Assembly: GCF_029537735.1 (NCBI RefSeq)
Contig: NZ_JARPUQ010000002.1
Coordinates: 74,608-138,607 of the forward strand
DNA: 64,000 nucleotides
Origin: Robiginitalea aestuariiviva
Lineage (GTDB): Bacteria; Bacteroidota; Bacteroidia; Flavobacteriales; Flavobacteriaceae
Direction: 5' to 3'
The notes below the pieces were generated by a model that saw nothing but the letters and a program-made list of their open reading frames with translations, was not told where the DNA came from and did not search any database. Made by a program: the position numbers and the translations under genes. Positions 23,902 to 33,118 of this stretch are shown piece after piece; positions within the stretch are counted from its first letter, which is position 1, and each line of letters begins with the position of its first letter.

Positions 23902-25932
23902 TTATTCGGATGGGGTGAGCAAGCCCGCCCTTTCCAGCAGGGCCTCCAACTGGGGCTCCCGCCCGCGAAAACGGGTATAGAGTTCCATCGGGTCTTCCGT
24001 GCCGCCCCGCGAAAGGACGTTTTCCCGGAACCGGTCCGCCACGCCCCGGTTAAAGATTCCCTCTTCCTTAAAGTAGGCAAAGGCATCTGCATCCAGGACT
24101 TCCGCCCATTTATAACTATAGTATCCGGAGGCATACCCGCCCTGGAAAATGTGGGAAAAGGAAGTGCTCATGCACGTTTCCTGCTGTTCCGGAAAGAGGC
24201 GTGTGGGAGCAAAGGCTTTACTTTCATAGGCCTTTACGTCCGTTACGGCACTGGAGTCCGCCCCGTGCCAGGCCATGTCCAGGAAGCCAAAACTCAGCTG
24301 GCGTACCGTAGCCATGCCTTCCAGGAAGTTGGCGCTTTCCCGGATGCGCTCCACCCATTCCTGAGGCAGGATTTCCCCCGTCTGGTAATGCCGCGCAAAC
24401 AAGGCCAGGGCCTCGGGCTGGTAGCACCAGTTTTCCATGATCTGACTGGGCAATTCCACAAAATCCCAGAATACGGAGGTGCCGGAAAGCCCGGGGTAGG
24501 TGGTGTCTGCCAGCATCCCGTGCAGGGCGTGCCCGAATTCGTGGAACAGGGTGGTAACCTCATTAAAGGTGAGCAGGGAAGGCAGGTCTCCCTGAGCCCG
24601 GGTGAAGTTGCAGACAATGCTGATATGCGGGCGCTCGTTCCGGCCATTTCTCCGGTACTGTGGCTTGTAGGAGGTCATCCAGGCCCCGCCGCGTTTACCG
24701 GGGCGCGGGTGGAAATCCGCATAGAATATGGACGTGAGATCCCCCTTGCCGTCGAGTACCCGGTAGGCCCTTACTTCCTCGTGGTATACGGGAATGTCCG
24801 CCGCGGCCTCAAAACGCAGGCCGTACAGCTTGCCGGCAATGTCAAAGGCCCCTGCCAGGACCGCATTCAGCTCAAAATAGGGTTTTAACTTTTCGTCGTC
24901 CAGGTTAAACTTCCGCTGCCGTAGTTTTTCGGAATAAAAGGCATTGTCCCACCCCTCCAGGGTGGTGATGCCGTCCCGCTCCCGGGCAAAGGCCTCCAGT
25001 TCGTCCTTCTCCCGGCGGGCAGCCGGCATGGCCTTTTCCAGCAAGGCTTCCAGAAAGTCCTTTACGGCTGCGGGGCTCTCTGCCATGCGCTCCTCCAGTA
25101 CAAAATGGGCGTGGCTTTCATACCCCAGCAGTTGTGCGCGTTCATAGCGCAGGCGGGCAATCTGCAGGACGGTTTGCTGGTTGTCTAGCGCATTGCCGTG
25201 AAACCCTTTACTGCCAAAGGCCAGGGCCATGGTTTTTCGCAACTCCCGGTTTTCGGCATATTTCATAAAGGGGAGGTAGGAGGGGTAATCCAGGGTAAAC
25301 ACCCAGCCGTCCTTATCGCGGGTTTCCGCAACTTGCTTTGCCGCCTGGCATACCGCCTTGGGCAGGCCTTCCAGGTCTTCCTCCCGGGTCAGGTGCAATT
25401 CGTACGTATTGGTTTCCTCCAGCACGTGTTCCCCAAAGGTCAGTTTCAGGCGCGAGAGTTCCGAATCGATCTCCCGCAGGCGTTTTTGCCCCGGGGCATC
25501 CAGGTTGGCCCCGTTCCGGCTGAAGTGGCGGTATTTCCGTTCCAGCAGGGTGTGTTGTTCCGGGGTGAGTTCCAGGGTATCCCGTTGTTCGTAGACCGCT
25601 TTTACCCGCAGGAAAAGCGCCCGGTTCAGGGTGATGTCGTTGGCGAATTCCGAGAGTTTCGGGGAGATTTCCTGGGCCAGGGCTTGTATTTCCTTGTTGG
25701 TTTCGGCCGCATTCAGGTTAAAAAAGGCACTGCTGATCCGGTCCAGGCGGTATCCGGCAAAATCCAGGGCGGCAATGGTGTTTTCAAAACCGGCGGGTTC
25801 CGGGTTCCCGGCTATGGCATCGATTTCCGCCCGGGCTTCCTCCAGGGCGGCTGCAAAGGCAGGCCCGAAGTGTTCCGTTTGCAAGGCGTCGAAAGGGGTC
25901 AGGTCGAAATCCTGCAGCAAGGGGTTTTGCAT
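23902..25932 (-). CDS. M3-family oligopeptidase / peptidyl-dipeptidase
   Basis: This zinc metallopeptidase of the Dcp/OpdA type degrades short peptides. The 676-aa product has HEFGHALHGML (HExxH at 464-468) with the downstream glutamate plausible in WDFVELPSQIMENW, the strongly conserved M3 stretch. It has the long helical N-terminal region of the family (NPLLQDFDLTPFDAL) and no obvious signal peptide, so it is probably cytoplasmic, although some Bacteroidota Dcp proteins are exported. It follows purE by 12 bases and may share the purKE transcript. Confidence 0.92.
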   Translation of the reverse strand: MQNPLLQDFDLTPFDALQTEHFGPAFAAALEEARAEIDAIAGNPEPAGFENTIAALDFAGYRLDRISSAFFNLNAAETNKEIQALAQEISPKLSEFANDITLNRALFLRVKAVYEQRDTLELTPEQHTLLERKYRHFSRNGANLDAPGQKRLREIDSELSRLKLTFGEHVLEETNTYELHLTREEDLEGLPKAVCQAAKQVAETRDKDGWVFTLDYPSYLPFMKYAENRELRKTMALAFGSKGFHGNALDNQQTVLQIARLRYERAQLLGYESHAHFVLEERMAESPAAVKDFLEALLEKAMPAARREKDELEAFARERDGITTLEGWDNAFYSEKLRQRKFNLDDEKLKPYFELNAVLAGAFDIAGKLYGLRFEAAADIPVYHEEVRAYRVLDGKGDLTSIFYADFHPRPGKRGGAWMTSYKPQYRRNGRNERPHISIVCNFTRAQGDLPSLLTFNEVTTLFHEFGHALHGMLADTTYPGLSGTSVFWDFVELPSQIMENWCYQPEALALFARHYQTGEILPQEWVERIRESANFLEGMATVRQLSFGFLDMAWHGADSSAVTDVKAYESKAFAPTRLFPEQQETCMSTSFSHIFQGGYASGYYSYKWAEVLDADAFAYFKEEGIFNRGVADRFRENVLSRGGTEDPMELYTRFRGREPQLEALLERAGLLTPSE

Positions 25933-25944
25933 TGGGGGTAGGGT

Positions 25945-26445
25945 TTAAGAGTTGCCGAAGGCCTTGCGGACCTCCGCTGCTCCCTGTTCTACTTTGGTTT
26001 TCAGGCCATTTTTGTAATCGAGGATACGTTTCAGTACAGCAGGGTCTGCACTCCCGACAATTTGCGCGGCCAGGATACCGGCATTCTTGGCGCCGTTCAG
26101 GGCAACGGTTGCCACGGGGACACCCCCGGGCATCTGCAGGATGCTCAGCACGGAGTCCCACCCGTCTATGGAATTGCTGCTTTTGACCGGCACGCCAATC
26201 ACGGGCAGGGGGGTGTAGGAGGCTACCATCCCGGGCAGGTGGGCGGCCCCGCCGGCTCCGGCTATGATTGCGGCAATTCCCCGGGTATGGGCCGCTCTGG
26301 CAAAGGCCGCCATTTTTTCGGGGGTGCGGTGGGCCGAAACAATATCCACTTCGGTTTCGATCTGCAGTTCCTTGAGGATGTCTATGGCATCCTGCATTAC
26401 GGGAAGGTCACTCGTGCTTCCCATGATCACGGCTACTTTGCTCAT
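25945..26445 (-). CDS. purE: N5-carboxyaminoimidazole ribonucleotide mutase
   Basis: PurE converts N5-CAIR to CAIR in purine synthesis. The 166-aa protein has the class I signature: IMGSTSDLPVM near the start, VSAHRTPEKM (His40 region), AGAGGAAHLPGMVAS and GVPVKSS. Its ATG overlaps the purK stop by 4 bases (ATGA), so the two steps are translationally coupled. The partner PurK supplies its substrate. Confidence 0.96.
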   Translation of the reverse strand: MSKVAVIMGSTSDLPVMQDAIDILKELQIETEVDIVSAHRTPEKMAAFARAAHTRGIAAIIAGAGGAAHLPGMVASYTPLPVIGVPVKSSNSIDGWDSVLSILQMPGGVPVATVALNGAKNAGILAAQIVGSADPAVLKRILDYKNGLKTKVEQGAAEVRKAFGNS

Positions 26446-27620
26446 GCTTTTTTGGTTTTGGAACGGACCTCTATGGTCTGTTTAACTTGGGCGGCGGTTT
26501 CCCGCGCTTTTTCAAGGGAGGCATCGGCAATGGTTACGTGGCCCATTTTGCGAAAAGGGCGGGTGTCACGCTTGCCGTAGATGTGCGGGGTTACCCCCGG
26601 CATCCCCAGGATTTCCGAGATCCCCTGGTACTGCACCTGGCCCTGGTATCCTTCGGCCCCCACCAGGTTTACCATCACCGTGGCCACCTTGTTTTCGGTT
26701 TCCCCCAGCGGCAGCCCCAGGATGGCCCGCAGGTGCTGTTCAAACTGGTTGGTAAAACTGCCCTCAATGCTGAAGTGCCCGCTGTTGTGCGGCCGGGGGG
26801 CTACCTCATTCACCAGGATTTGGTCTTCCCGGGTGCGGAACATCTCTACGGCCAGCAGGCCTACATGCCCCAGGCTCCGGCTCACTTTCAGGGCCACTTC
26901 CCGCGCTTCCCGGGCCACGGCTTCGGGAATGCGCGCCGGGCAGAGCACATACTCCACCTGGTTGGCCTCCGGGTGGAATTCCATTTCCACTACGGGGTAG
27001 GTGCGCACCTCGCCCTGGGGGTTGCGTGCCACAATCACGGCCAGTTCGTTTTGGAAAGGAACCAGGGTTTCGGCAATGCACTCCACGTTGGGGAGGCCTT
27101 CCAGGTCCTTACGGTTGCGGATGATTTTTACGCCCTGCCCGTCATACCCGAAGCGCGCGCTTTTCCAAACAAAGGGAAAGGAAATACCCCCGTTGTTCAG
27201 GCTGTCTTCAATTTCGCTGGTATAGGCAAACCGGCTAAAAGGGGCCGTGGGGATGCCGTGGTCGGTGTAAAAAAGTTTTTGGGTGGCTTTGTTCTGGATG
27301 GTCCGCAGGGTTTTGGGCTGGGGATAGACCGTTACCCCGGCAGCGGCCAGGTCTTCCAGGGCCTGTACGTTTACATTTTCAATTTCGATGGTGAGCACAT
27401 CTACGTCCTTACCAAAATCCATGACGGTCTGGTAGTCCATCAGGTCGCCCTGCTCAAAAGTATTGCAGGCCAGCTGGGCCGGGGCGGCTGCGGAGGGGTC
27501 TACCACCTTGGTGCGTACATCCCATTTGCGGGTTTCGTACAGCAGCATTTTACCCAGTTGCCCCCCGCCGAGGATACCCAGGGTGAAATCGGAAGAAAAG
27601 TAGTCCTGAGATGCGCCCAT
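26442..27620 (-). CDS. purK: N5-carboxyaminoimidazole ribonucleotide synthase
   Basis: PurK is an ATP-grasp enzyme forming N5-CAIR from AIR, bicarbonate and ATP. The 392-aa product has LGILGGGQLGKMLLYE near the N-terminus, ATP-grasp motifs including FPFVWKSARFGYDGQGV and LAVEMF, and VNEVAPRPHNSGHFSIEG near residue 280. The ATG at 27620 is chosen because the upstream extension runs into the promoter element (TATTTTTG, reverse complement at 27648-27655). It is the first gene of purK-purE, possibly with the M3 peptidase. Confidence 0.95.
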   Translation of the reverse strand: MGASQDYFSSDFTLGILGGGQLGKMLLYETRKWDVRTKVVDPSAAAPAQLACNTFEQGDLMDYQTVMDFGKDVDVLTIEIENVNVQALEDLAAAGVTVYPQPKTLRTIQNKATQKLFYTDHGIPTAPFSRFAYTSEIEDSLNNGGISFPFVWKSARFGYDGQGVKIIRNRKDLEGLPNVECIAETLVPFQNELAVIVARNPQGEVRTYPVVEMEFHPEANQVEYVLCPARIPEAVAREAREVALKVSRSLGHVGLLAVEMFRTREDQILVNEVAPRPHNSGHFSIEGSFTNQFEQHLRAILGLPLGETENKVATVMVNLVGAEGYQGQVQYQGISEILGMPGVTPHIYGKRDTRPFRKMGHVTIADASLEKARETAAQVKQTIEVRSKTKKA

Positions 27621-27647
27621 AATCCTGATGTCTGTACGTTGTTCACG

Positions 27648-27655
27648 CAAAAATA
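27648..27655 (-). promoter_or_regulatory. purKE -7 element (TATTTTTG)
   Basis: The minus-strand TATTTTTG is an exact TAnnTTTG match 27 bases before the purK ATG. No obvious purine operator was recognised. Confidence 0.55.
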
Positions 27656-27730
27656 CGGCGATTTCTGAGAAAGGCCCCAGGGCGCCGGAAAAAGAAAAAT
27701 CAAAACACTATATTCGCGGTTGTGGCTGGA

Positions 27731-28846
27731 ATGAAAGATACCGTAACCCTGCACGGCCGGCGCTTTGAGGCGGCCATCCCCGAGGCGGACATCCTGGCCG
27801 CCGTGCGGCGGGTGGCAGATGCGATTGCGCGCGATTACAAGGACCGGGTTCCCGTATTTGTGGGAGTGCTGAACGGCGCCTTTATGTTCGTTTCGGACTT
27901 CATGAAAAACTATCCCCACCCCTGCGAACTCACCTTTGTGAAACTGAGTTCCTACCGGGGGCTGACGTCCACGGGAATTGTGGAAACCCTGCTGGATTTG
28001 CCCGAGGAGGTAGAGGGACGGGATGTAATCATCCTGGAGGATATTGTGGATACGGGCCGCACCCTGCAGGAGCTGGTCCATATGTTTTCGAACAAAAACA
28101 TCAAGGATTTCAAGATTGCCACGCTCTTTTACAAAGCCGATTTATATAACGGGGAGTATGCCATCGATTATGTGGGCATGGACATCCCCGACCAGTTTAT
28201 AGTAGGCTATGGCCTGGATTACAAGGAACAGGGCCGTAACCTGCGGGATATTTACCAACTAAACCAACAACCCATGATCAATATTGTCCTGTTTGGAAAG
28301 CCGGGGGCCGGAAAGGGTACCCAGGCGGCTTTCCTCAAAGAACGATACAACCTGCAACACATTTCAACCGGAGACGTTTTCCGCCGGAACATCAAAGGCG
28401 GCACCGAGCTGGGCAACCTGGCCAAATCCTATATCGATAAGGGAGAGCTGGTGCCGGACGAAGTCACCATCAACATGCTTCGGGAAGAAGTGGAAGCACA
28501 CCCGGAAGCTGCAGGGTTTATTTTTGACGGCTTTCCCCGGACCACGGCCCAGGCCGAGGCCCTGGACCACTTCCTGGAGAGCAAGGATATGGGCATCCAC
28601 GCCACCATTGCCCTGGAGGCCGACGACGAGGTGTTGGTGGCCCGCCTGCTGGAGCGCGGCAAGGTAAGCGGTCGCAGCGACGACCAGGATGAAAGCAAAA
28701 TCCGCAACCGTTTTGAGGAATACAACGCCAAAACGGCACCCCTGAAGGATTACTATCAGCAGCAGGGGAAATTCCACAGCGTGAACGGCATTGGTGAAAT
28801 CCAGGAGATCACCCGGCGGCTGTCAGCCGTAATTGACCAGCTCTGA
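27731..28846 (+). CDS. fused hypoxanthine phosphoribosyltransferase-adenylate kinase
   Basis: One 371-aa frame encodes two enzymes of purine nucleotide metabolism. Residues 1 to about 177 form a hypoxanthine(-guanine) phosphoribosyltransferase, with the PRPP loop ILEDIVDTGRTL (101-112) and FVGVLNGAFMF. From about 182 starts a complete adenylate kinase, with P-loop GKPGAGKGT (189-197), STGDVFRRNI, DGFPRT and ERGKVSGRSDD. The adenylate kinase lacks the long LID insert with zinc cysteines, the short form. The join NQQPMINIVLFG keeps a Met that could be the ancestral adk start. A GTG at 27722 is an alternative start. It is divergent from purK, linking purine salvage and synthesis. Confidence 0.93.
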   Translation: MKDTVTLHGRRFEAAIPEADILAAVRRVADAIARDYKDRVPVFVGVLNGAFMFVSDFMKNYPHPCELTFVKLSSYRGLTSTGIVETLLDLPEEVEGRDVIILEDIVDTGRTLQELVHMFSNKNIKDFKIATLFYKADLYNGEYAIDYVGMDIPDQFIVGYGLDYKEQGRNLRDIYQLNQQPMINIVLFGKPGAGKGTQAAFLKERYNLQHISTGDVFRRNIKGGTELGNLAKSYIDKGELVPDEVTINMLREEVEAHPEAAGFIFDGFPRTTAQAEALDHFLESKDMGIHATIALEADDEVLVARLLERGKVSGRSDDQDESKIRNRFEEYNAKTAPLKDYYQQQGKFHSVNGIGEIQEITRRLSAVIDQL

Positions 28847-28882
28847 TCGGGCGATGCCCCGAACACACCCAAACCCCATCCC

Positions 28883-29884
28883 ATGACCGAGGGCAATTTT
28901 GTCGACTATGTAAAAATCCACCTGCGTTCCGGTAACGGCGGGCAGGGCTCTGCCCACCTGAGGCGGGAAAAGTATATCCCCAAGGGCGGCCCGGACGGCG
29001 GGGACGGCGGTCGAGGAGGCCACGTTATTGCCCGGGGCAACAAAAACCTCTGGACCCTGCTCAGCTTTAAGTTCAAACGGCATTTCCAGGCCGGGCACGG
29101 GGAGCATGGGGGCAAACAGCGCAGTACCGGGGCGGACGGGGCCGATGTAGTCCTGGAGGTGCCCCTGGGTACCGTAGCCCGGGATACCGAAACGGGGGAA
29201 CTCCTCTTCGAAATCACGGAAGAAGGGCAGGAGGAAGTCCTGGCCCGCGGCGGCCTGGGGGGGCGGGGCAACTGGCATTTCAAAAGCGCCACCAACCAAA
29301 CCCCGCGCTATGCCCAGCCCGGTACCCCGGGAATGGAGCGGAACGTAACCCTGGAACTCAAGGTGCTGGCCGATGTAGGCCTGGTGGGTTTTCCCAACGC
29401 CGGAAAGTCTACCCTCCTGGCCGCCCTTACCTCGGCCAAACCCAAGATTGCCGACTACGAATTCACCACCCTGAAACCCAACCTGGGGATTGTACAATAC
29501 CGCGATTTCCGCAGTTTTGTGATGGCGGATATCCCCGGGATTATTGAAGGCGCTTCCGAGGGAAAAGGGCTGGGCCATTATTTCCTGAGGCATATTGAGC
29601 GCAATGCCACCCTCTTGTTCCTGGTTCCGGCGGACAGCCCGGATATATCCCGGGAGTATGAAATCCTGCTCAGCGAGTTGCAGAAATACAACCCTGAATT
29701 GCTGGACAAGCGCCGGTTGCTGGCCATTTCCAAATGCGATATGCTGGATGAGGAACTTATTGGGGAAATGCGGGCCCAGTTGGAGGAAGAACTCCCGGGG
29801 GTGGAAACCTGCTTTATTTCCTCGGTTTCCGGCCTGGGCATCGCTCCCCTTAAAGATCGGCTCTGGAAGCTGTTGAACGATTAA
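28883..29884 (+). CDS. obgE: Obg-family GTPase
   Basis: This ribosome-associated GTPase is involved in 50S maturation and growth control. The 333-aa protein has the glycine-rich Obg fold (1 to about 160; [25 protein letters not shown]). The G domain follows with G1 GFPNAGKST (169-177), G2 in [11 protein letters not shown]3 DIPG, G4 SKCD and G5 SSVSG. It lacks the C-terminal OCT extension found in longer homologues. It lies 36 bases after the HPRT-adenylate kinase gene and is probably co-transcribed; adk-obg linkage is common in Bacteroidota. Confidence 0.95.
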   Translation: MTEGNFVDYVKIHLRSGNGGQGSAHLRREKYIPKGGPDGGDGGRGGHVIARGNKNLWTLLSFKFKRHFQAGHGEHGGKQRSTGADGADVVLEVPLGTVARDTETGELLFEITEEGQEEVLARGGLGGRGNWHFKSATNQTPRYAQPGTPGMERNVTLELKVLADVGLVGFPNAGKSTLLAALTSAKPKIADYEFTTLKPNLGIVQYRDFRSFVMADIPGIIEGASEGKGLGHYFLRHIERNATLLFLVPADSPDISREYEILLSELQKYNPELLDKRRLLAISKCDMLDEELIGEMRAQLEEELPGVETCFISSVSGLGIAPLKDRLWKLLND

Positions 29885-29931
29885 GTGCACCCCGGTTTCC
29901 CCAAGCCCCTCGAATTCCGTAAATTAGGGTT

Positions 29932-30462
29932 ATGAAGCTCTTGCTGCAACGGCTCCTGGCATTGTGGCTGCTCCTGCTGGCAGCCTGTGCCCCTGTACGG
30001 GTGCATTTTGACTATGAACCCCTTCCGGACTGGAGCGGGTACCAGGCCTATGCCATGTACCCCAGCCTGCATACGGGCCTGAGCGAACTGGACGAGGGCC
30101 GGCTGCTGGACCGGCTGGACGAAGTCCTGGGCGAGCGGGGTTTCCGCCAATCCGAAGACCCCGATTTCTTGATTGACATCACCTCCGAAGCCTATGAGGC
30201 AGCCCCGGGAAGCAGCGTGGGCCTGGGTATGGGGGGTACCGGCGGGCGCGTTGGGGGAGGGATTTCTGTAGGGATCCCCGTTGCCTCCAATAAAATCCGG
30301 CGCAAAATCACATTTAACATTATAGATGCAGCTACGCAGCGACTCGTATGGCAGGCGGTGGCAACCGATACCTTTCGGGAAAACGCCACGCCCCTGGAGC
30401 GGGAACAGCGCCTGCTGCAAGTTGTATTGCGGGTTTTCTCGGGATTCCCACCTCAAAAATAA
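29932..30462 (+). CDS. DUF4136 lipoprotein
   Basis: The 176-aa predicted lipoprotein has lipobox LLAAC (about Cys20). The body follows the DUF4136 pattern: VHFDYEPLPDWSGYQAYAMYP, DRLDEVLGERGF, DFLIDITSEAY, a glycine-rich loop (GLGMGGTGGRVGGGIS) and ITFNIIDAATQRLVWQAVA. Function is unknown; such proteins are outer-membrane or periplasmic. A near -7 element (TAAATTAG, 29920-29927) lies 4 bases before the ATG, and a strong terminator follows. Confidence 0.85.
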   Translation: MKLLLQRLLALWLLLLAACAPVRVHFDYEPLPDWSGYQAYAMYPSLHTGLSELDEGRLLDRLDEVLGERGFRQSEDPDFLIDITSEAYEAAPGSSVGLGMGGTGGRVGGGISVGIPVASNKIRRKITFNIIDAATQRLVWQAVATDTFRENATPLEREQRLLQVVLRVFSGFPPQK

Positions 30463-30494
30463 GGCCTGAAGGCCCTATGCGGTCCCGCCGCCAC

Positions 30495-30521
30495 GGAGCC
30501 CCTTTCCGGGGCTCCTTTTTT
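30495..30521 (+). terminator. rho-independent terminator after the DUF4136 gene
   Basis: The stem GGAGCCCC / GGGGCTCC (30495-30502 with 30508-30515) has a five-base loop and is followed by T6. It ends the plus-strand unit before the convergent SDR gene. Confidence 0.9.
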
Positions 30522-30535
30522 ATAGGTAACAGGGA

Positions 30536-31321
30536 TCAGTACGATCGGAGCAGCCCCCCGTCCAGCGGGATTACCGCCCCGGTCAGGTAAGCTGCCAGGT
30601 CTGAGGCCAGAAAGGCAACCAGGTGGCCGTATTCCTCGGGCCGCCCCAACCTGCCCAGGGGCACCTGGGCCTTGAGCCGGTCTGTGACCTCTTCCGGAGT
30701 GATTCCCATAACTTCGGCCTTTTTGGTGTTCAGGGATGCCAGGCGTTCGGTATCGAAATACCCCGTAAGTACAGAATTTACGGTAATCCCATAGGGCCCG
30801 GCATCCGACGCCAGGGTCTTGCCCAGGCTAACCACCGCCGCCCGCATGGTATTGGAGAGCGCCAGGTAGCCCAGGGGTTCCCGCACCGATACGGAGGCGA
30901 CATTTACAATGCGTCCCCAGCCCTTTTTCTGCATATGGGGCAGGGCTGCCTGGGTATTGGCAACCACGGATTGAAACAGCAGGTCAAATGCCTGCTGGTA
31001 GGATTCCGGGGTTTGCTCCAGGCTGGTGCCGGCTGGCGGCCCCTGGGTGTTGTTCACCAGGATGTCTGCCGGGTCTTTTTCCAGGTATTCCCGTATCTGG
31101 TTGCGGTATGCGCTGGCCTGGGTGTAGTCCACACAGAGGTAATGGTGGCCGGCCGGGAAACGGGATTCCAGGTCGTTAACTGCCGCTTTTAACAGGTCTT
31201 CGGACCGGGCGGCCAGGGTAACGCGGGCCCCGCAGGCCGCCAGTTGTTCGGCTATGGCCCGCCCGATGCCTTTGCTGCTGCCCCCCACCAGGGCGTGTTT
31301 GTTTTTAAGGGAGATTTCCAT
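30536..31321 (-). CDS. SDR-family protein with altered catalytic motif
   Basis: The 261-aa protein has the SDR fold of FabG-like proteins: GGSSKGIGRAIAEQL for cofactor binding, LVNNTQGP, and the catalytic-serine region VNVASVSV. The usual Tyr-x3-Lys is replaced: by alignment of the downstream KTLA and GITVN motifs, the segment reads SNTMR, so Ser and Arg occupy the Tyr and Lys positions. A divergent SDR subgroup with this pattern exists, so it may not be a normal dehydrogenase. It is transcribed after the cupin gene, 11 bases apart. Confidence 0.82.
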   Translation of the reverse strand: MEISLKNKHALVGGSSKGIGRAIAEQLAACGARVTLAARSEDLLKAAVNDLESRFPAGHHYLCVDYTQASAYRNQIREYLEKDPADILVNNTQGPPAGTSLEQTPESYQQAFDLLFQSVVANTQAALPHMQKKGWGRIVNVASVSVREPLGYLALSNTMRAAVVSLGKTLASDAGPYGITVNSVLTGYFDTERLASLNTKKAEVMGITPEEVTDRLKAQVPLGRLGRPEEYGHLVAFLASDLAAYLTGAVIPLDGGLLRSY

Positions 31322-31332
31322 CGCTTACAGGT

Positions 31333-31650
31333 TTAACGGTATTCTTCCCGTGCCGGGCTAAATACGTCCATCAGGCGGCAGGCCGTCAGGGCCTTTCCGC
31401 CATGCGGGGCATTGGACGGGATCACGGCCAATTCTCCGGGTTGGTACACCCGGGTGACGCCGTTTACCGTAAACTCAAATTCCCCTTCAAGCACGTGCAT
31501 GATCTGTTCGTGCGGGTGGTGGTGCTCGGGCACTTCGGCCCCGGCTTCCACATCCCAGAAGGCCAGGCTCATTTGCTCGCCGTGCACCATCCGGCCGTGG
31601 AATCCCGGGAGCAGTTCCCGGGGTGTGATGGCATCAATTCGGTAATCCAT
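31333..31650 (-). CDS. cupin-domain protein
   Basis: The 105-aa single-domain cupin has cupin motif 1 as PEHHHPHEQIMHVLEGEFEF (His cluster plus Glu) and motif 2 as PGELAVIPSNAPHGG, giving a normal mononuclear metal site. The small beta-barrel shape is typical of sugar isomerase-like or regulatory cupins; the substrate is unknown. It heads a two-gene unit with the altered SDR. Confidence 0.86.
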   Translation of the reverse strand: MDYRIDAITPRELLPGFHGRMVHGEQMSLAFWDVEAGAEVPEHHHPHEQIMHVLEGEFEFTVNGVTRVYQPGELAVIPSNAPHGGKALTACRLMDVFSPAREEYR

Positions 31651-31734
31651 AGAGGTGTGTTATTTTCAGATAGTGGTCCCTAAAGGTACGGCTTTTGACG
31701 TTGGCGATGGGCGGGTAAACCGCGGGCCAATGTG

Positions 31735-31742
31735 TATCTTTG
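31735..31742 (+). promoter_or_regulatory. mpl -7 element (TATCTTTG)
   Basis: TATCTTTG matches TAnnTTTG 18 bases before the mpl ATG at 31761. The TTG at 31740, which would lengthen the protein by 7 residues, lies inside this element and is rejected as the start. Confidence 0.55.
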
Positions 31743-31760
31743 AAGCATCAATTCGTATGT

Positions 31761-33116
31761 ATGCGCATCCATTTTATCGCCATAGGGGGCAGTACCATGC
31801 ACAACCTGGCCCTGGCCCTGCACGACAAAGGATATTCCATTTCGGGCAGCGACGACGTCATTTTTGAGCCCTCCCGCAGCCGCCTGCAGGCGGCAGGCCT
31901 GCTTCCGGAGGCATTTGGCTGGTTCCCTGAGAAAATTACAGGAGACCTGGATGCCATCATCCTGGGCATGCATGCCAAACCGGATAACCCGGAACTGGCA
32001 CGGGCTCAGGAACTGGGCCTGCAGGTGTATTCCTACCCCGAATTTCTGCTGGAGCAGTCCCGGGATAAAACCCGGGTAGTGATCGGGGGCAGCCATGGCA
32101 AAACCACCATCACCTCCATGGTACTGCACGTGATGCAGTACTGGGACCGGGAAACGGATTATATGGTAGGGGCGCAGCTGGAAGGTTTTGACCGCATGGT
32201 TCGCCTGACGGATACGGCCGAATTTATGGTGCTGGAAGGGGACGAATACCTGTCTTCCCCAATAGACCGGCGTCCGAAATTTCATTTGTACCAACCCAAT
32301 ATTGCCCTGATCAGCGGGATTGCCTGGGACCACATCAATGTTTTTCCCACCTATGAGGGATATAAGGAACAATTCCGGCTGTTTCTGGAGACCATTGTGG
32401 CCGGGGGGAGTATCACCTACAATGCAGAGGACCCGGAAGTGAAGGCCCTGGTGGAAGATTTCCAGGCACCTATCCGTAAATTTCCCTATACCACCCCGGA
32501 TTTCCGGAACGAAGGCGGGCGCACTTTCCTGGAAACCCCGGAAGGGGATATGCCCCTGGAGGTGTTTGGGCGCCACAACCTGAACAACCTGGCGGGAGCC
32601 CGTTGGATTTGCCAGCAGATGGGCGTGGATGCCGAGGAGTTTTACGAGGCCATTGCCAGCTTTAAGGGCGCCTCCAAACGCCTGGAACGCCTGGCCGAAG
32701 GGCAGGGGGGCATCCTCTTCAAGGATTTTGCCCATGCGCCCAGCAAGGCCCTGGCGACCACCTCTGCCGTGCGGGAACAATACCCGGACCACATCCTGGT
32801 GGCCTGTCTGGAATTACACACCTACAGCAGCCTGAACGCGGCGTTTCTGGAGGCCTACCGGGGAAGCCTGGATGCTGCCGATACCGCTATGGTCTTTTAT
32901 ACCCCGGAGGCCCTCGAGATCAAAGGCCTGGACCCGATCAGCCCCGCCGACATCGAAGCGGCTTTCGGAAGAAACGGATTACAGGTCTATACGGATACGG
33001 CCAGCCTGCAGCAAGCCCTGCAGGCCTGCCCGCTGGAAGGGTCGGTTGTACTGCTAATGAGCAGCGGCAATTACGGGGGGATGGATCTCGATGCCCTTAA
33101 AGCGCGTTTCAGGTAG
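31761..33116 (+). CDS. mpl: UDP-N-acetylmuramate:L-Ala-gamma-D-Glu-meso-DAP ligase
   Basis: Mpl recycles murein tripeptide by ligating it to UDP-MurNAc in the cytoplasm. The 451-aa protein is a Mur ligase related to MurC. It opens with MRIHFIAIGGSTMHNLAL, has the ATP loop GGSHGKTT (109-116), then VLEGDEYLSSPIDRRPKF, typical of Mpl rather than MurC, and GRHNLNNLAGA. The C-terminal domain contains FKDFAHAPSK. Its stop is 2 bases from the stop of the convergent DUF1569 gene. Confidence 0.9.
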   Translation: MRIHFIAIGGSTMHNLALALHDKGYSISGSDDVIFEPSRSRLQAAGLLPEAFGWFPEKITGDLDAIILGMHAKPDNPELARAQELGLQVYSYPEFLLEQSRDKTRVVIGGSHGKTTITSMVLHVMQYWDRETDYMVGAQLEGFDRMVRLTDTAEFMVLEGDEYLSSPIDRRPKFHLYQPNIALISGIAWDHINVFPTYEGYKEQFRLFLETIVAGGSITYNAEDPEVKALVEDFQAPIRKFPYTTPDFRNEGGRTFLETPEGDMPLEVFGRHNLNNLAGARWICQQMGVDAEEFYEAIASFKGASKRLERLAEGQGGILFKDFAHAPSKALATTSAVREQYPDHILVACLELHTYSSLNAAFLEAYRGSLDAADTAMVFYTPEALEIKGLDPISPADIEAAFGRNGLQVYTDTASLQQALQACPLEGSVVLLMSSGNYGGMDLDALKARFR

Positions 33117-33118
33117 GT

